45,695 bases of DNA from RGIG3009 sp964490085. Lineage in GTDB: Bacteria > Bacillota > Clostridia > Oscillospirales > Acutalibacteraceae. The notes beneath the pieces were generated by a model, which worked only from the letters and a program-made list of their open reading frames with translations, was not told the DNA's origin and did no database searches. The first letter of the stretch is position 1. Every line of letters starts with the position of its first letter. Positions 1 through 7,292 of the stretch are shown in pieces. The DNA lies in contig CAZBAO010000004.1 in NCBI GenBank assembly GCA_964490085.1, positions 1 to 45,695 of the forward strand, written 5' to 3'. Position numbers and translations under genes: made by a program.

Positions 1-936
1 GTTCTCCACGTTGATCTCTTTGGAAAACGCCTGTGCGTACGGCAGCTCGCTGTACTGCTCTTCCTCGTACCCGACGGAGAAGGTCTTGACCGCGGATGCG
101 ACCTTGGACACCTCGCGCACGACGTAGCTGGAATCCACGCCGCTGGACAAAAAACAGCCAACCTCTACGTCGCTGATCTGATGCACCGCCACCGATTCCA
201 CAAACTCGTCGGTAATGCGCTGCTCCCATTCCTCTGCCGACAGGGTATTGTCCGCCTTGAAACAGTCTGCAACGTCGTAGTATTTATGGATGGACAATTT
301 TCCGTCCTGCCACTCGAAATACTCGCCGTTGAGCAGCTTGTACACATTTTTGAAAAACGTTTCCCGCATCGGCAGATACTCATAGCACATCCAATCGGGA
401 AGCTTGCTTTCGTCCAGCTCCTTAACAAAATCGGGATGCGATAAAAACGACTTGATCTCCGATCCGAAGAAGAAATCCGTACCGCGCCGGTAGTAATAGA
501 ACGGTTTGATGCCGAAAATATCTCTGGCACCGAACAGCTTTTTCCGAGCGCTGTCCCACACCACGAACGCGAACATCCCGCGCAGACGATCGAGCAACCT
601 AGCGCCCCATTCCTCGTACCCGTGCAACAGCACCTCGGAATCCGTCTGCGTTTTGAACGCGTGCCCCGCGACGATCAGCTCCTCGCGCAGCTCACGGTAG
701 TTGTAGATCTCACCGTTAAACACGAGCACCTTCGTACCGTCCTCGTTCCGGATCGGCTGACTGCCGCCCTCTAAGTCGATAATGGACAACCGCCGAAAAC
801 CGAGCGCCATATCGTCGTCGATATAGTAATCCGCTTGATCGGGACCGCGATGGACGATGCGATCCGCCATCGCTTGAATGACCGCGCGGCGGTCGCCGCC
901 GTAGCCGTTAACAAAATATCCGGCAAAGCCGCACAT
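1..936 (-). CDS. asnB: Asparagine synthase (glutamine-hydrolysing) family, 3' end cut by window edge
   Basis: The first 312 residues are in the window; the stop lies beyond position 1. The protein begins MCGFAGYF, so Cys2 is the N-terminal nucleophile of a class II glutamine amidotransferase. RHRGPD-like HRGPDQ, NGEIYN and the TDSEVLL segment of this domain follow. Near residue 265 the PP-loop SSGVDSS of the ATP-pyrophosphatase/synthetase domain is intact. The family moves ammonia from glutamine to an AMP-activated carboxylate, classically aspartate to asparagine; close relatives (AsnH, AsnB1 of lactobacilli and lactococci) amidate peptidoglycan residues. Its GGAGGA ribosome site overlaps the stop of the ATP-grasp gene, leaving a 12-base gap, so the two are surely co-translated. 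A plain asparagine synthetase is equally possible from sequence alone. Confidence 0.93.
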   Translation of the reverse strand, partial: MCGFAGYFVNGYGGDRRAVIQAMADRIVHRGPDQADYYIDDDMALGFRRLSIIDLEGGSQPIRNEDGTKVLVFNGEIYNYRELREELIVAGHAFKTQTDSEVLLHGYEEWGARLLDRLRGMFAFVVWDSARKKLFGARDIFGIKPFYYYRRGTDFFFGSEIKSFLSHPDFVKELDESKLPDWMCYEYLPMRETFFKNVYKLLNGEYFEWQDGKLSIHKYYDVADCFKADNTLSAEEWEQRITDEFVESVAVHQISDVEVGCFLSSGVDSSYVVREVSKVASAVKTFSVGYEEEQYSELPYAQAFSKEINVEN

Positions 937-948
937 GGTCCTTCCTCC

Positions 949-2178
949 TTAGTCGCGTAATCCTTTGTTCCCGAAATACCGTGTGTATTTCTTGAAATAG
1001 CTTGCCTGATTTTTCTGAAAATACAACCACCGCTTAAAATTGCGGTCTTTTTTATAATACAGCGATTTGCATAACTTTCCGCGACGGATCAGATCCCGTG
1101 CCTTTTGCTTTAATTCCGGATCGCTGACGTATTCAAAGATCAGCGCTTTCGGGATAATGGTCCACAGTGTTTCACCGTTGGCAACGGCACATTCCGCCGG
1201 CTGGTCCAGCAACACGTCGTCCACAAGGTAGCGCGCCAAATTATATCCCTGCGCCGTCACGTAGAAGCTGCTGCGTCCCTGGCGCGGATTCATCTCAAAC
1301 AGCTTATACCGTCCGTCACGGCTGTCGAATTTAAAATCGAAATTAGCAAAGCCTTTGTAGCCGATATCCTCTAAAAAAGCCTTCATCTGCCGTGCGAGCT
1401 GCCGATCCTCGGTCGGGATGATGGCGGCATAGCTACCGATTCCCTCCGGTGAATGCTCCTCCAGCAGAGCTTGTCCCAGCGCGATCAGCCGCACCTTACC
1501 ATCCTTACTGCAATAGCAGTTCATCACCCGCATGTGGCTGTCGTCGCCCGGGATGTACTCTTGAATGATCAGATGATCCTGATAGGTAGACCCGTAGATC
1601 GCCGCCAAGATCGCGTCAAACTCGTCACGGCTTTCCGCCACAAACACCTTTTTCTTGTGCGGGAAATGACAATTCCAGTATGCCACACTGTTGGACGGTT
1701 TAATAATCACCGGAAACGCAAACGGCAGTTCCACGTTCCGGTAAGTATTCACCGTCACCGTGACGGTCTTCGGAAACGCAAAGCCGTATTGCTCGCACAA
1801 GGCGTAAAAGGTCTCTTTCGTGCTCAGCTGCGTCAACAGCTGTTCGTCAACACAGGTGAATTTATAATACTCACGCAGGGCGTCTTGGTTGCGCGAAAGC
1901 AGTTTGATGTAATTGTCCCCACACGGCACGAGCAACAGCTCAACGTCCTTCGGATACCGCGCCGAAAAGTCGATAAGTGTCTTGCAGAACACCTCATCCT
2001 CCTCGATGTGCGGCTCCACGATCTCCACCGTCACAATGCGACTGTTGGAGGTTGCGCCGAGGCGCCCCTTGCCGATCGCGACGGAGCAAATGCCGTACGC
2101 TTCATGGAAAGAGCGCGCCATACCGTATACGTTAACGTCACTACCAAGTAAGACCGGAACAAAGCTATGCTGTGCCAT
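949..2178 (-). CDS. ATP-grasp ligase resembling D-aspartate ligase (Aslfm-like)
   Basis: A 409-residue ATP-grasp protein. From its start (FVPVLLGSDVNVYGMARSF) to its end it follows the pattern I remember for the D-aspartate ligase of Enterococcus faecium, which adds D-Asp to the side-chain amine of the stem peptide in UDP-MurNAc-pentapeptide. Visible ATP-grasp parts are the IIKPSNS lysine strand (about 160), the IIQEYIPGDDSHMRV segment (about 206-220), the GFANFDFKFD strand and the metal-binding FEMNPRQGRSS (about 292-302). No signal peptide or membrane segment is seen. It lies 28 bases after guaB and 12 before the amidotransferase. Other carboxylate-amine ligases share the fold, so the substrate is an inference. 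Confidence 0.82.
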   Translation of the reverse strand: MAQHSFVPVLLGSDVNVYGMARSFHEAYGICSVAIGKGRLGATSNSRIVTVEIVEPHIEEDEVFCKTLIDFSARYPKDVELLLVPCGDNYIKLLSRNQDALREYYKFTCVDEQLLTQLSTKETFYALCEQYGFAFPKTVTVTVNTYRNVELPFAFPVIIKPSNSVAYWNCHFPHKKKVFVAESRDEFDAILAAIYGSTYQDHLIIQEYIPGDDSHMRVMNCYCSKDGKVRLIALGQALLEEHSPEGIGSYAAIIPTEDRQLARQMKAFLEDIGYKGFANFDFKFDSRDGRYKLFEMNPRQGRSSFYVTAQGYNLARYLVDDVLLDQPAECAVANGETLWTIIPKALIFEYVSDPELKQKARDLIRRGKLCKSLYYKKDRNFKRWLYFQKNQASYFKKYTRYFGNKGLRD

Positions 2179-2206
2179 TCAAAACACCCTCTTTGCTGTT
2201 TGCGGA

Positions 2207-3679
2207 TTATGAGCCCGTCGAATAGTTCGGCGCTTCCTTAGTGATAGAGATATCGTGCGGATGGCTCTCACGCAAGCCCGCACCGGTGATACGAATAAAC
2301 TGACCCTTTTCCTGTAGCTCGGAAATGGTGTGACAGCCGCAATAGCCCATACCGGCACGCAGACCGCCCATCAGCTGATACACCGTGTCGGAAAGCGGCC
2401 CCTTATACGGCACGCGACCCTCGACACCTTCGGGAACGAGCTTTTTGTTGTTTTCTTGGAAATACCGATCGCTGCTGCCCTTCGCCATAGCGCCCAAACT
2501 GCCCATGCCGCGATACACTTTAAACTGACGACCTTGATAGAGCTCCGTTTCACCGGGCGACTCCTCGCAGCCCGCAACCAGCGAGCCGACCATCATCACG
2601 TTTGCACCAGCGGCGATCGCTTTAACGAGATCGCCGGAATATTTAAGTCCGCCGTCTGCAATGACCGGAATACCGTATTTCGCCGCGGCACACGCGACAT
2701 CGTACACCGCCGTGATCTGCGGCACACCGATACCGGCAACCACGCGGGTGGTACAGATGGAACCGGGACCGATACCGACCTTGACCGCATCCGCTCCCGC
2801 GTCGATCATCGCTTCTGCCGCCGCGGCAGTGGCAATGTTACCGGCGATGAGTGATACCTGCGGGAACGCCGCCTTAACCTTCTTGATGCAATTCAGAATG
2901 TTGTGGCTGTGACCGTGTGCGGAATCCAACACCAGCACGTCGACCTGCGCCTTGACCAGCTCCGCCGCGCGTTCCAACACGTTCGCGGTGGTGCCGATCG
3001 CCGCCGCGCACAACAAACGACCTGCCGCGTCACGCGCGGAATTCGGATATTTGACCGCCTTTTCAATATCCTTAATCGTAACAAGACCTTTAAGCATACC
3101 CTTATCGTCCACGATGGGCAGCTTCTCAATACGGTGCTGACGCAGGATCTCCTGTGCCTGCTCCATGGTCGTGCCGACCGGCGCGGTCACCAGGTTATCC
3201 TTGGTCATGACGTCCTCAATGCGCTGTGAGAAATCGGTCAAAAACCGCATGTCGCGGTTGGTGAGAATACCCACGAGCTTGCCGTCGCGGCAGATCGGCA
3301 CACCGGAAATACGGTATTTGCCCATCAGCTCATTGGCATCCTCTACCAAATGATCGGGAGAGAGAAAGAAAGGGTTGACAATAACGCCGTTTTCGGAACG
3401 CTTAACGCGATCCACCTGATCGGCCTGCGCTTCAATATCCATATTCTTATGGATAACACCGATACCGCCCTCACGTGCGATCGCGATCGCCATACGCGCC
3501 TCGGTGACCGTATCCATTGCCGCGGTCATCAGCGGAGTGTTGAGCGTGATCGTCTTGGTCAGCTTGGTGGTCAGCTTGACGTCCGCGGGCAGCACGTCCG
3601 ATTCTGCAGGAATGAGCAGCACGTCGTCAAAGGTCAGACCTTCCTTCAAAAATTTTTCGCCGGCATTCAGATTTACCAT
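2207..3679 (-). CDS. guaB: Inosine-5'-monophosphate dehydrogenase
   Basis: 490 residues, the usual length. It oxidises IMP to XMP with NAD, the committed step of GMP synthesis, in the cytoplasm. The TIM barrel starts with LTFDDVLLIPAES. It is interrupted by two CBS domains (about residues 93-210, with ISGVPICRDGKLVGILTNRD and EKLPIVDDKGMLKGLVT). The catalytic loop GPGSICTTRVVAGIG holds the active-site Cys, and the flap residues near YRGMGSLGAM follow. I chose the ATG at 3679, 7 bases after AAAGGAGAGAG; the longer open frame upstream is only overlap with lepA in another frame. It is 16 bases after lepA and 28 before the ATP-grasp gene. Confidence 0.98.
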   Translation of the reverse strand: MVNLNAGEKFLKEGLTFDDVLLIPAESDVLPADVKLTTKLTKTITLNTPLMTAAMDTVTEARMAIAIAREGGIGVIHKNMDIEAQADQVDRVKRSENGVIVNPFFLSPDHLVEDANELMGKYRISGVPICRDGKLVGILTNRDMRFLTDFSQRIEDVMTKDNLVTAPVGTTMEQAQEILRQHRIEKLPIVDDKGMLKGLVTIKDIEKAVKYPNSARDAAGRLLCAAAIGTTANVLERAAELVKAQVDVLVLDSAHGHSHNILNCIKKVKAAFPQVSLIAGNIATAAAAEAMIDAGADAVKVGIGPGSICTTRVVAGIGVPQITAVYDVACAAAKYGIPVIADGGLKYSGDLVKAIAAGANVMMVGSLVAGCEESPGETELYQGRQFKVYRGMGSLGAMAKGSSDRYFQENNKKLVPEGVEGRVPYKGPLSDTVYQLMGGLRAGMGYCGCHTISELQEKGQFIRITGAGLRESHPHDISITKEAPNYSTGS

Positions 3680-3695
3680 GATTCTCTCTCCTTTT

Positions 3696-5510
3696 TTATT
3701 CGTCGTCACTGAGCTTGAGCACCGCCATAAACGCTTCCTGCGGCACCTCAACACTGCCCAACTGACGCATACGCTTCTTACCTTCCTTTTGCTTCTCCAG
3801 CAGCTTCTTCTTACGGGTGATATCACCGCCGTAGCACTTTGCGAGCACATCCTTGCGCATGGCACGCACGGTTTCACGGGCAATGATCTTCCCGCCGATC
3901 GCCGCCTGGATCGGCACTTCAAACAACTGGCGCGGAATGTTGTCCCGCAGCTTTTCGCACAACCGTCTGCCTCTGGCATACGCGTTGCCGGCAAACACGA
4001 TGAAGGACAAGGCGTCCACCACGTCGCCGTTGAGCAGGATATCCAGCTTGACGAGCTCGGATTTACGATAGCCCTTTAACTCGTAGTCAAAGCTGGCGTA
4101 TCCCTTCGTGCGGGACTTGAGTGCGTCAAAGAAATCGTATACGATCTCGTTGAGAGGCAGCTCATAATGAATATCCACGCGCGTCTGATCCAGATATTTC
4201 ATATCGTGGAAAATACCGCGCCGTTGTTGACAAAGCTCCATAATGTTGCCGACGTACTCGGTGGGCGACAAGATATGCGCCTCCGCGATCGGCTCCTCCG
4301 CAAACGCAATGTTCGCGGGATCGGGATAGTTGGTGGGGTTATCGATATGCTCCACCGTTCCGTCCGTGCGGGTAATGTGATAAATTACGCTGGGAGCGGT
4401 GGTGATGAGATCCAGATCGTATTCACGCTCCAAACGCTCTTGAATGATCTCCATGTGCAAGAGCCCCAAAAAGCCGCAACGGAAACCGAAACCGAGCGCC
4501 ACCGACGTCTCCGGCTCAAAGGTAAGCGACGCATCGTTGAGCTGTAACCGTTCCAGCGCTTCACGCAGATCCTGATAATGGGCACCGTCCGCCGGAAACA
4601 CGCCGCAGAACACCATGGGATTGACCTTGCGGTAACCGGGAAGCGGCTCCGGTGCAGGGTGATCTGCCAACGTCACGGTATCACCGACGCGCGCATCGTG
4701 CACCGTCTTGATGGAGGCCGCGATATAGCCGACCTGTCCCGCGTGCAGCGAACCGCACGGCTCCAGTGAACCGGCACGCATGATGCCGACCTCCACCACG
4801 TCGAAGGTGGCACCGGTCGCCATCATGCGGATGGTATCCCCCACTTTAACCGTGCCATCTTTTACACGGATATACACGATAACGCCTTTATAGCTATCGT
4901 AATAACTGTCAAAGATCAAGGCCTGCAAGGGTGTATCGTCCTCACCCGTCGGTGCAGGGATCTTTTCGACGATCGCCTCTAACACGTCTTCAATGTTCGT
5001 GCCCATCTTCGCGGAAATGAGCGGCGCCTCGGAGGCGTCAATACCGATAATATCCTCGATCTCGGCACGAACCTCCTCCGGCCGCGCCGATGGTAGATCG
5101 ATCTTGTTGATCACCGGCACGATCTCCAGACCATGCTCCACCGCCAGATATGTATTTGCCAAGGTCTGCGCCTCAATGCCCTGCGACGCATCCACGATCA
5201 GGATCGCGCCCTCACAGGCGGCGAGCGAGCGGGATACCTCGTAGTTAAAGTCCACGTGACCCGGCGTATCGATCAAATTGAAAATATAGGTCTGCCCATC
5301 CTTGGCGTCGTACGACACGGTCACCGCGTGCGCCTTGATGGTAATGCCGCGCTCACGTTCCAGATCCATGCTGTCGAGCAGTTGGTTTTCCATATCGCGC
5401 AATGCCACCGCGCGCGTTTTCTCCAGAATACGGTCGGCCAGCGTGGACTTGCCGTGGTCAATATGCGCGATGATGCAAAAATTGCGGATGTGTTCACGCG
5501 AAACCGCCAT
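3696..5510 (-). CDS. lepA: Elongation factor 4 (LepA), ribosomal GTPase
   Basis: 604 residues, normal for LepA. It is a translational GTPase that binds the ribosome and helps back-translocation or stalled and assembling ribosomes. The G domain shows AHIDHGKSTL (P loop, about 15-24), the RGITIKA switch I segment, DTPGHVDF (switch II) and NKIDLPSA (G4). Domain II, the EF-G-like alpha/beta domains and the LepA-specific C-terminal domain follow, with the basic tail DITRKKKLLEKQKEGKKRM. It sits 16 bases behind the helicase gene and 16 before guaB, so it belongs to the same transcript. Confidence 0.98.
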   Translation of the reverse strand: MAVSREHIRNFCIIAHIDHGKSTLADRILEKTRAVALRDMENQLLDSMDLERERGITIKAHAVTVSYDAKDGQTYIFNLIDTPGHVDFNYEVSRSLAACEGAILIVDASQGIEAQTLANTYLAVEHGLEIVPVINKIDLPSARPEEVRAEIEDIIGIDASEAPLISAKMGTNIEDVLEAIVEKIPAPTGEDDTPLQALIFDSYYDSYKGVIVYIRVKDGTVKVGDTIRMMATGATFDVVEVGIMRAGSLEPCGSLHAGQVGYIAASIKTVHDARVGDTVTLADHPAPEPLPGYRKVNPMVFCGVFPADGAHYQDLREALERLQLNDASLTFEPETSVALGFGFRCGFLGLLHMEIIQERLEREYDLDLITTAPSVIYHITRTDGTVEHIDNPTNYPDPANIAFAEEPIAEAHILSPTEYVGNIMELCQQRRGIFHDMKYLDQTRVDIHYELPLNEIVYDFFDALKSRTKGYASFDYELKGYRKSELVKLDILLNGDVVDALSFIVFAGNAYARGRRLCEKLRDNIPRQLFEVPIQAAIGGKIIARETVRAMRKDVLAKCYGGDITRKKKLLEKQKEGKKRMRQLGSVEVPQEAFMAVLKLSDDE

Positions 5511-5526
5511 GTTCCGTTCACCTCAC

Positions 5527-6687
5527 TTACAAAGCTGTGCCGTCGGTGCGCCGCGGTACACCGTCTTCCCCGATCACGATATCCTCGATATCCGAGTGCG
5601 TGTACTTGCGGATATCCCGCATCCGAAACTGATCGCCGGATGTCGTAAAGGTGATCGCGATGCCGTGCCGCTTGGCACGGCCTGTCCGCCCGATGCGGTG
5701 CAGGTAATATTCGTTCTCGTCCGGAATATCGTAATTGAAGACCGCTTCCACGTCGTCCACGTCGATGCCGCGGGCAGCCACGTCGGTCGCCGCCAAGATC
5801 TCAAATTTACCCTTGCGGAAGCCCTCCATCACGCGATTGCGCTGCCCTTGCGGAATATCGCCATGCAGGCAATCCACCGACAGGCCGCGCTTTTGCAGCT
5901 GCTTGTTCAACCAAGCAACCGTGCTTTTGCGGTTGCAAAAGATCATCGCACGATGCAGGTCTAAATGCTTCACGACCGCTTCAATCGCGTCAATGCGCTC
6001 ACTTTCGGCCGCCTCGATCGCGTACTGCGTGATCTGCGGACGGGCATCACCCTCCGCCTCCACGGTGATCTCCACGGCATCGCGCTGATACTCCCACGCC
6101 ACGTTCATGACCTCGCGTGAAATGGTCGCGCTGAACAGCACCACCTGCGTATCCCCCGGCGTGGCGTTGATGATCTTGCGCACGTCGCGGATAAAACCCA
6201 TCTTGAGCATCTCGTCCGCTTCGTCCAACACCACCGTGTACACGTTACCCAGCCACACCGTACCTCGGTTGATATGATCGAGCAACCGCCCCGGCGTTGC
6301 CACCACAACGGTCGGCTTTTTCTTCAAAGCCGTGATCTGCCGATTGATCGGCTGACCGCCGTACAACGCGACGATACGGATCTCAGGCATAAACATCGCC
6401 AGCTGCTGCAGATCGTCGGTGATCTGTATGCAAAGCTCTCTGGTCGGGCACACTACCACTGCCTGAACGTCCTTACAATCAGGACGGTAACACTCTAAAA
6501 GCGGAATACCGAACGAGCAGGTCTTACCCGTACCGGTGGGAGCCTTGGCAATGACGTCACGCCCCTCCAGCATCGGCAGGATCGCCTGCTGCTGGATCGG
6601 TGTGGGTTCCGAGAATCCCATCTTTGCCAACGCCTGCATCAATTCGGGACGCAGCTCGAATTCTTCAAAACCCCTTGCCTGTGCCAT
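5527..6687 (-). CDS. DEAD-box ATP-dependent RNA helicase
   Basis: 386 residues holding only the two RecA-like helicase domains, with a very short tail, so a minimal DEAD-box protein. Motifs in order: Q motif (FELRPELMQALAKMGF then PTPIQ), Walker A APTGTGKT, PTRELCIQI, TPGRLLDH, DEAD (VLDEADEML), SAT, HGDIPQGQR, ATDVAARGIDVDDV and HRIGRTGRAKRHG. It unwinds short RNA duplexes in ribosome assembly, RNA decay or cold adaptation. The ATG at 6687 is preferred over an in-frame GTG six codons upstream, because GTGGAGG lies 11 bases before it and is itself inside that longer reading. It is the first gene of the run through lepA, guaB and asnB. Confidence 0.95.
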   Translation of the reverse strand: MAQARGFEEFELRPELMQALAKMGFSEPTPIQQQAILPMLEGRDVIAKAPTGTGKTCSFGIPLLECYRPDCKDVQAVVVCPTRELCIQITDDLQQLAMFMPEIRIVALYGGQPINRQITALKKKPTVVVATPGRLLDHINRGTVWLGNVYTVVLDEADEMLKMGFIRDVRKIINATPGDTQVVLFSATISREVMNVAWEYQRDAVEITVEAEGDARPQITQYAIEAAESERIDAIEAVVKHLDLHRAMIFCNRKSTVAWLNKQLQKRGLSVDCLHGDIPQGQRNRVMEGFRKGKFEILAATDVAARGIDVDDVEAVFNYDIPDENEYYLHRIGRTGRAKRHGIAITFTTSGDQFRMRDIRKYTHSDIEDIVIGEDGVPRRTDGTAL

Positions 6688-6735
6688 GACCGCCAAAACC
6701 TCCACTGATAGATATCACCTGTGTATATTTGGATT

Positions 6736-6764
6736 AGTATAGCACAAAAATCTCTGCAGAGCAA
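6736..6764 (-). promoter_or_regulatory. Sigma-A promoter for the helicase-lepA-guaB-asnB run
   Basis: On the minus strand TTGCTC (6759-6764), a 17-base spacer, then TATACT (6736-6741) with an upstream TG (extended -10). It is the only good promoter I see before the five tightly packed genes that follow. Confidence 0.75.
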
Positions 6765-6787
6765 GTAAAAACTTCAAAAACACCACA

Positions 6788-7120
6788 TTAACTGGTGTAA
6801 TTATCAAGCAGTGATGCCAGCATTTCCTCACTCTCGATCACGATCCCCTCGCGCAGGCGCTCTTGTTCTTCCGTCGGCAAGGCGGCAACCGTCACATCGT
6901 ACACCTCGGCGGGCTCGGTGTCATCCCCCTTGAACAACGCCAGCCGTCCATCCCACTCGCGCAGTATCTGTCGGGCGGGCTGTTCTACCGGCAATATCTC
7001 CAATACCGGTTCCTCCGGCAACAGTACGCTCACCCACGCGGCAACACCGATCAGCAAGACGCACGCGATCAGCACCGGCAACAGCCGTCGCCGTTCCTCG
7101 GCACGCATTTCCTTACGCAT
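6788..7120 (-). CDS. Small single-pass membrane protein, BofC C-terminal-domain-like
   Basis: 110 residues. The N-terminus is basic (MRKEMRAEERRR), then one membrane segment (about 12-30, LLPVLIACVLLIGVAAWVSVLL) and an extracellular part with REWDGRLALFKGDD, TVAALPTEEQERLREGI and a final SEEMLASLLDNY. That pattern (a read-out of the form L-R-E-x-x-G-x-x-A-x-F, then LP..EQ..L..GI) is what I associate with the BofC C-terminal domain of Clostridia. BofC itself tempers sigma-K processing in Bacillus sporulation, but short homologues like this one have no proven role. The start at ATG 7120 follows GGGAGGAG by 7 bases; an upstream in-frame start has no ribosome site. It is divergent from the penicillin-binding protein gene. 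Confidence 0.72.
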   Translation of the reverse strand: MRKEMRAEERRRLLPVLIACVLLIGVAAWVSVLLPEEPVLEILPVEQPARQILREWDGRLALFKGDDTEPAEVYDVTVAALPTEEQERLREGIVIESEEMLASLLDNYTS

Positions 7121-7191
7121 ATAGCATCTCCTCCCGCTTTGTAGTGTGAGACAGATCATGTGCCGCTATGCAATGTTTACAATTTTGATAT

Positions 7192-7218
7192 TTGACAATT
7201 TCGCGTATGTGCTATAAT
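7192..7218 (+). promoter_or_regulatory. Sigma-A promoter of the penicillin-binding protein gene
   Basis: TTGACA at 7192-7197 and TATAAT at 7213-7218 with a 15-base spacer. The short spacer is offset by an extended -10 (TGC directly before TATAAT). Confidence 0.7.
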
Positions 7219-7292
7219 ATAGTAGGTGTTTTAAAGAACGCCTTTCCCACGCGCACCGCGCGTGATAGATCCCAACAAGGAGGAAGTCACCT

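Noticed and set aside
1..2178. Lasso-peptide or graspetide (RiPP) cluster, because of asparagine-synthase-like plus ATP-grasp genes
   Set aside because: No precursor peptide, leader protease or transporter is nearby, and the ATP-grasp enzyme fits the D-aspartate ligase pattern end to end.
5133..5964. Plus-strand frames opposite lepA and the helicase
   Set aside because: Shadow frames of two highly conserved minus-strand genes.
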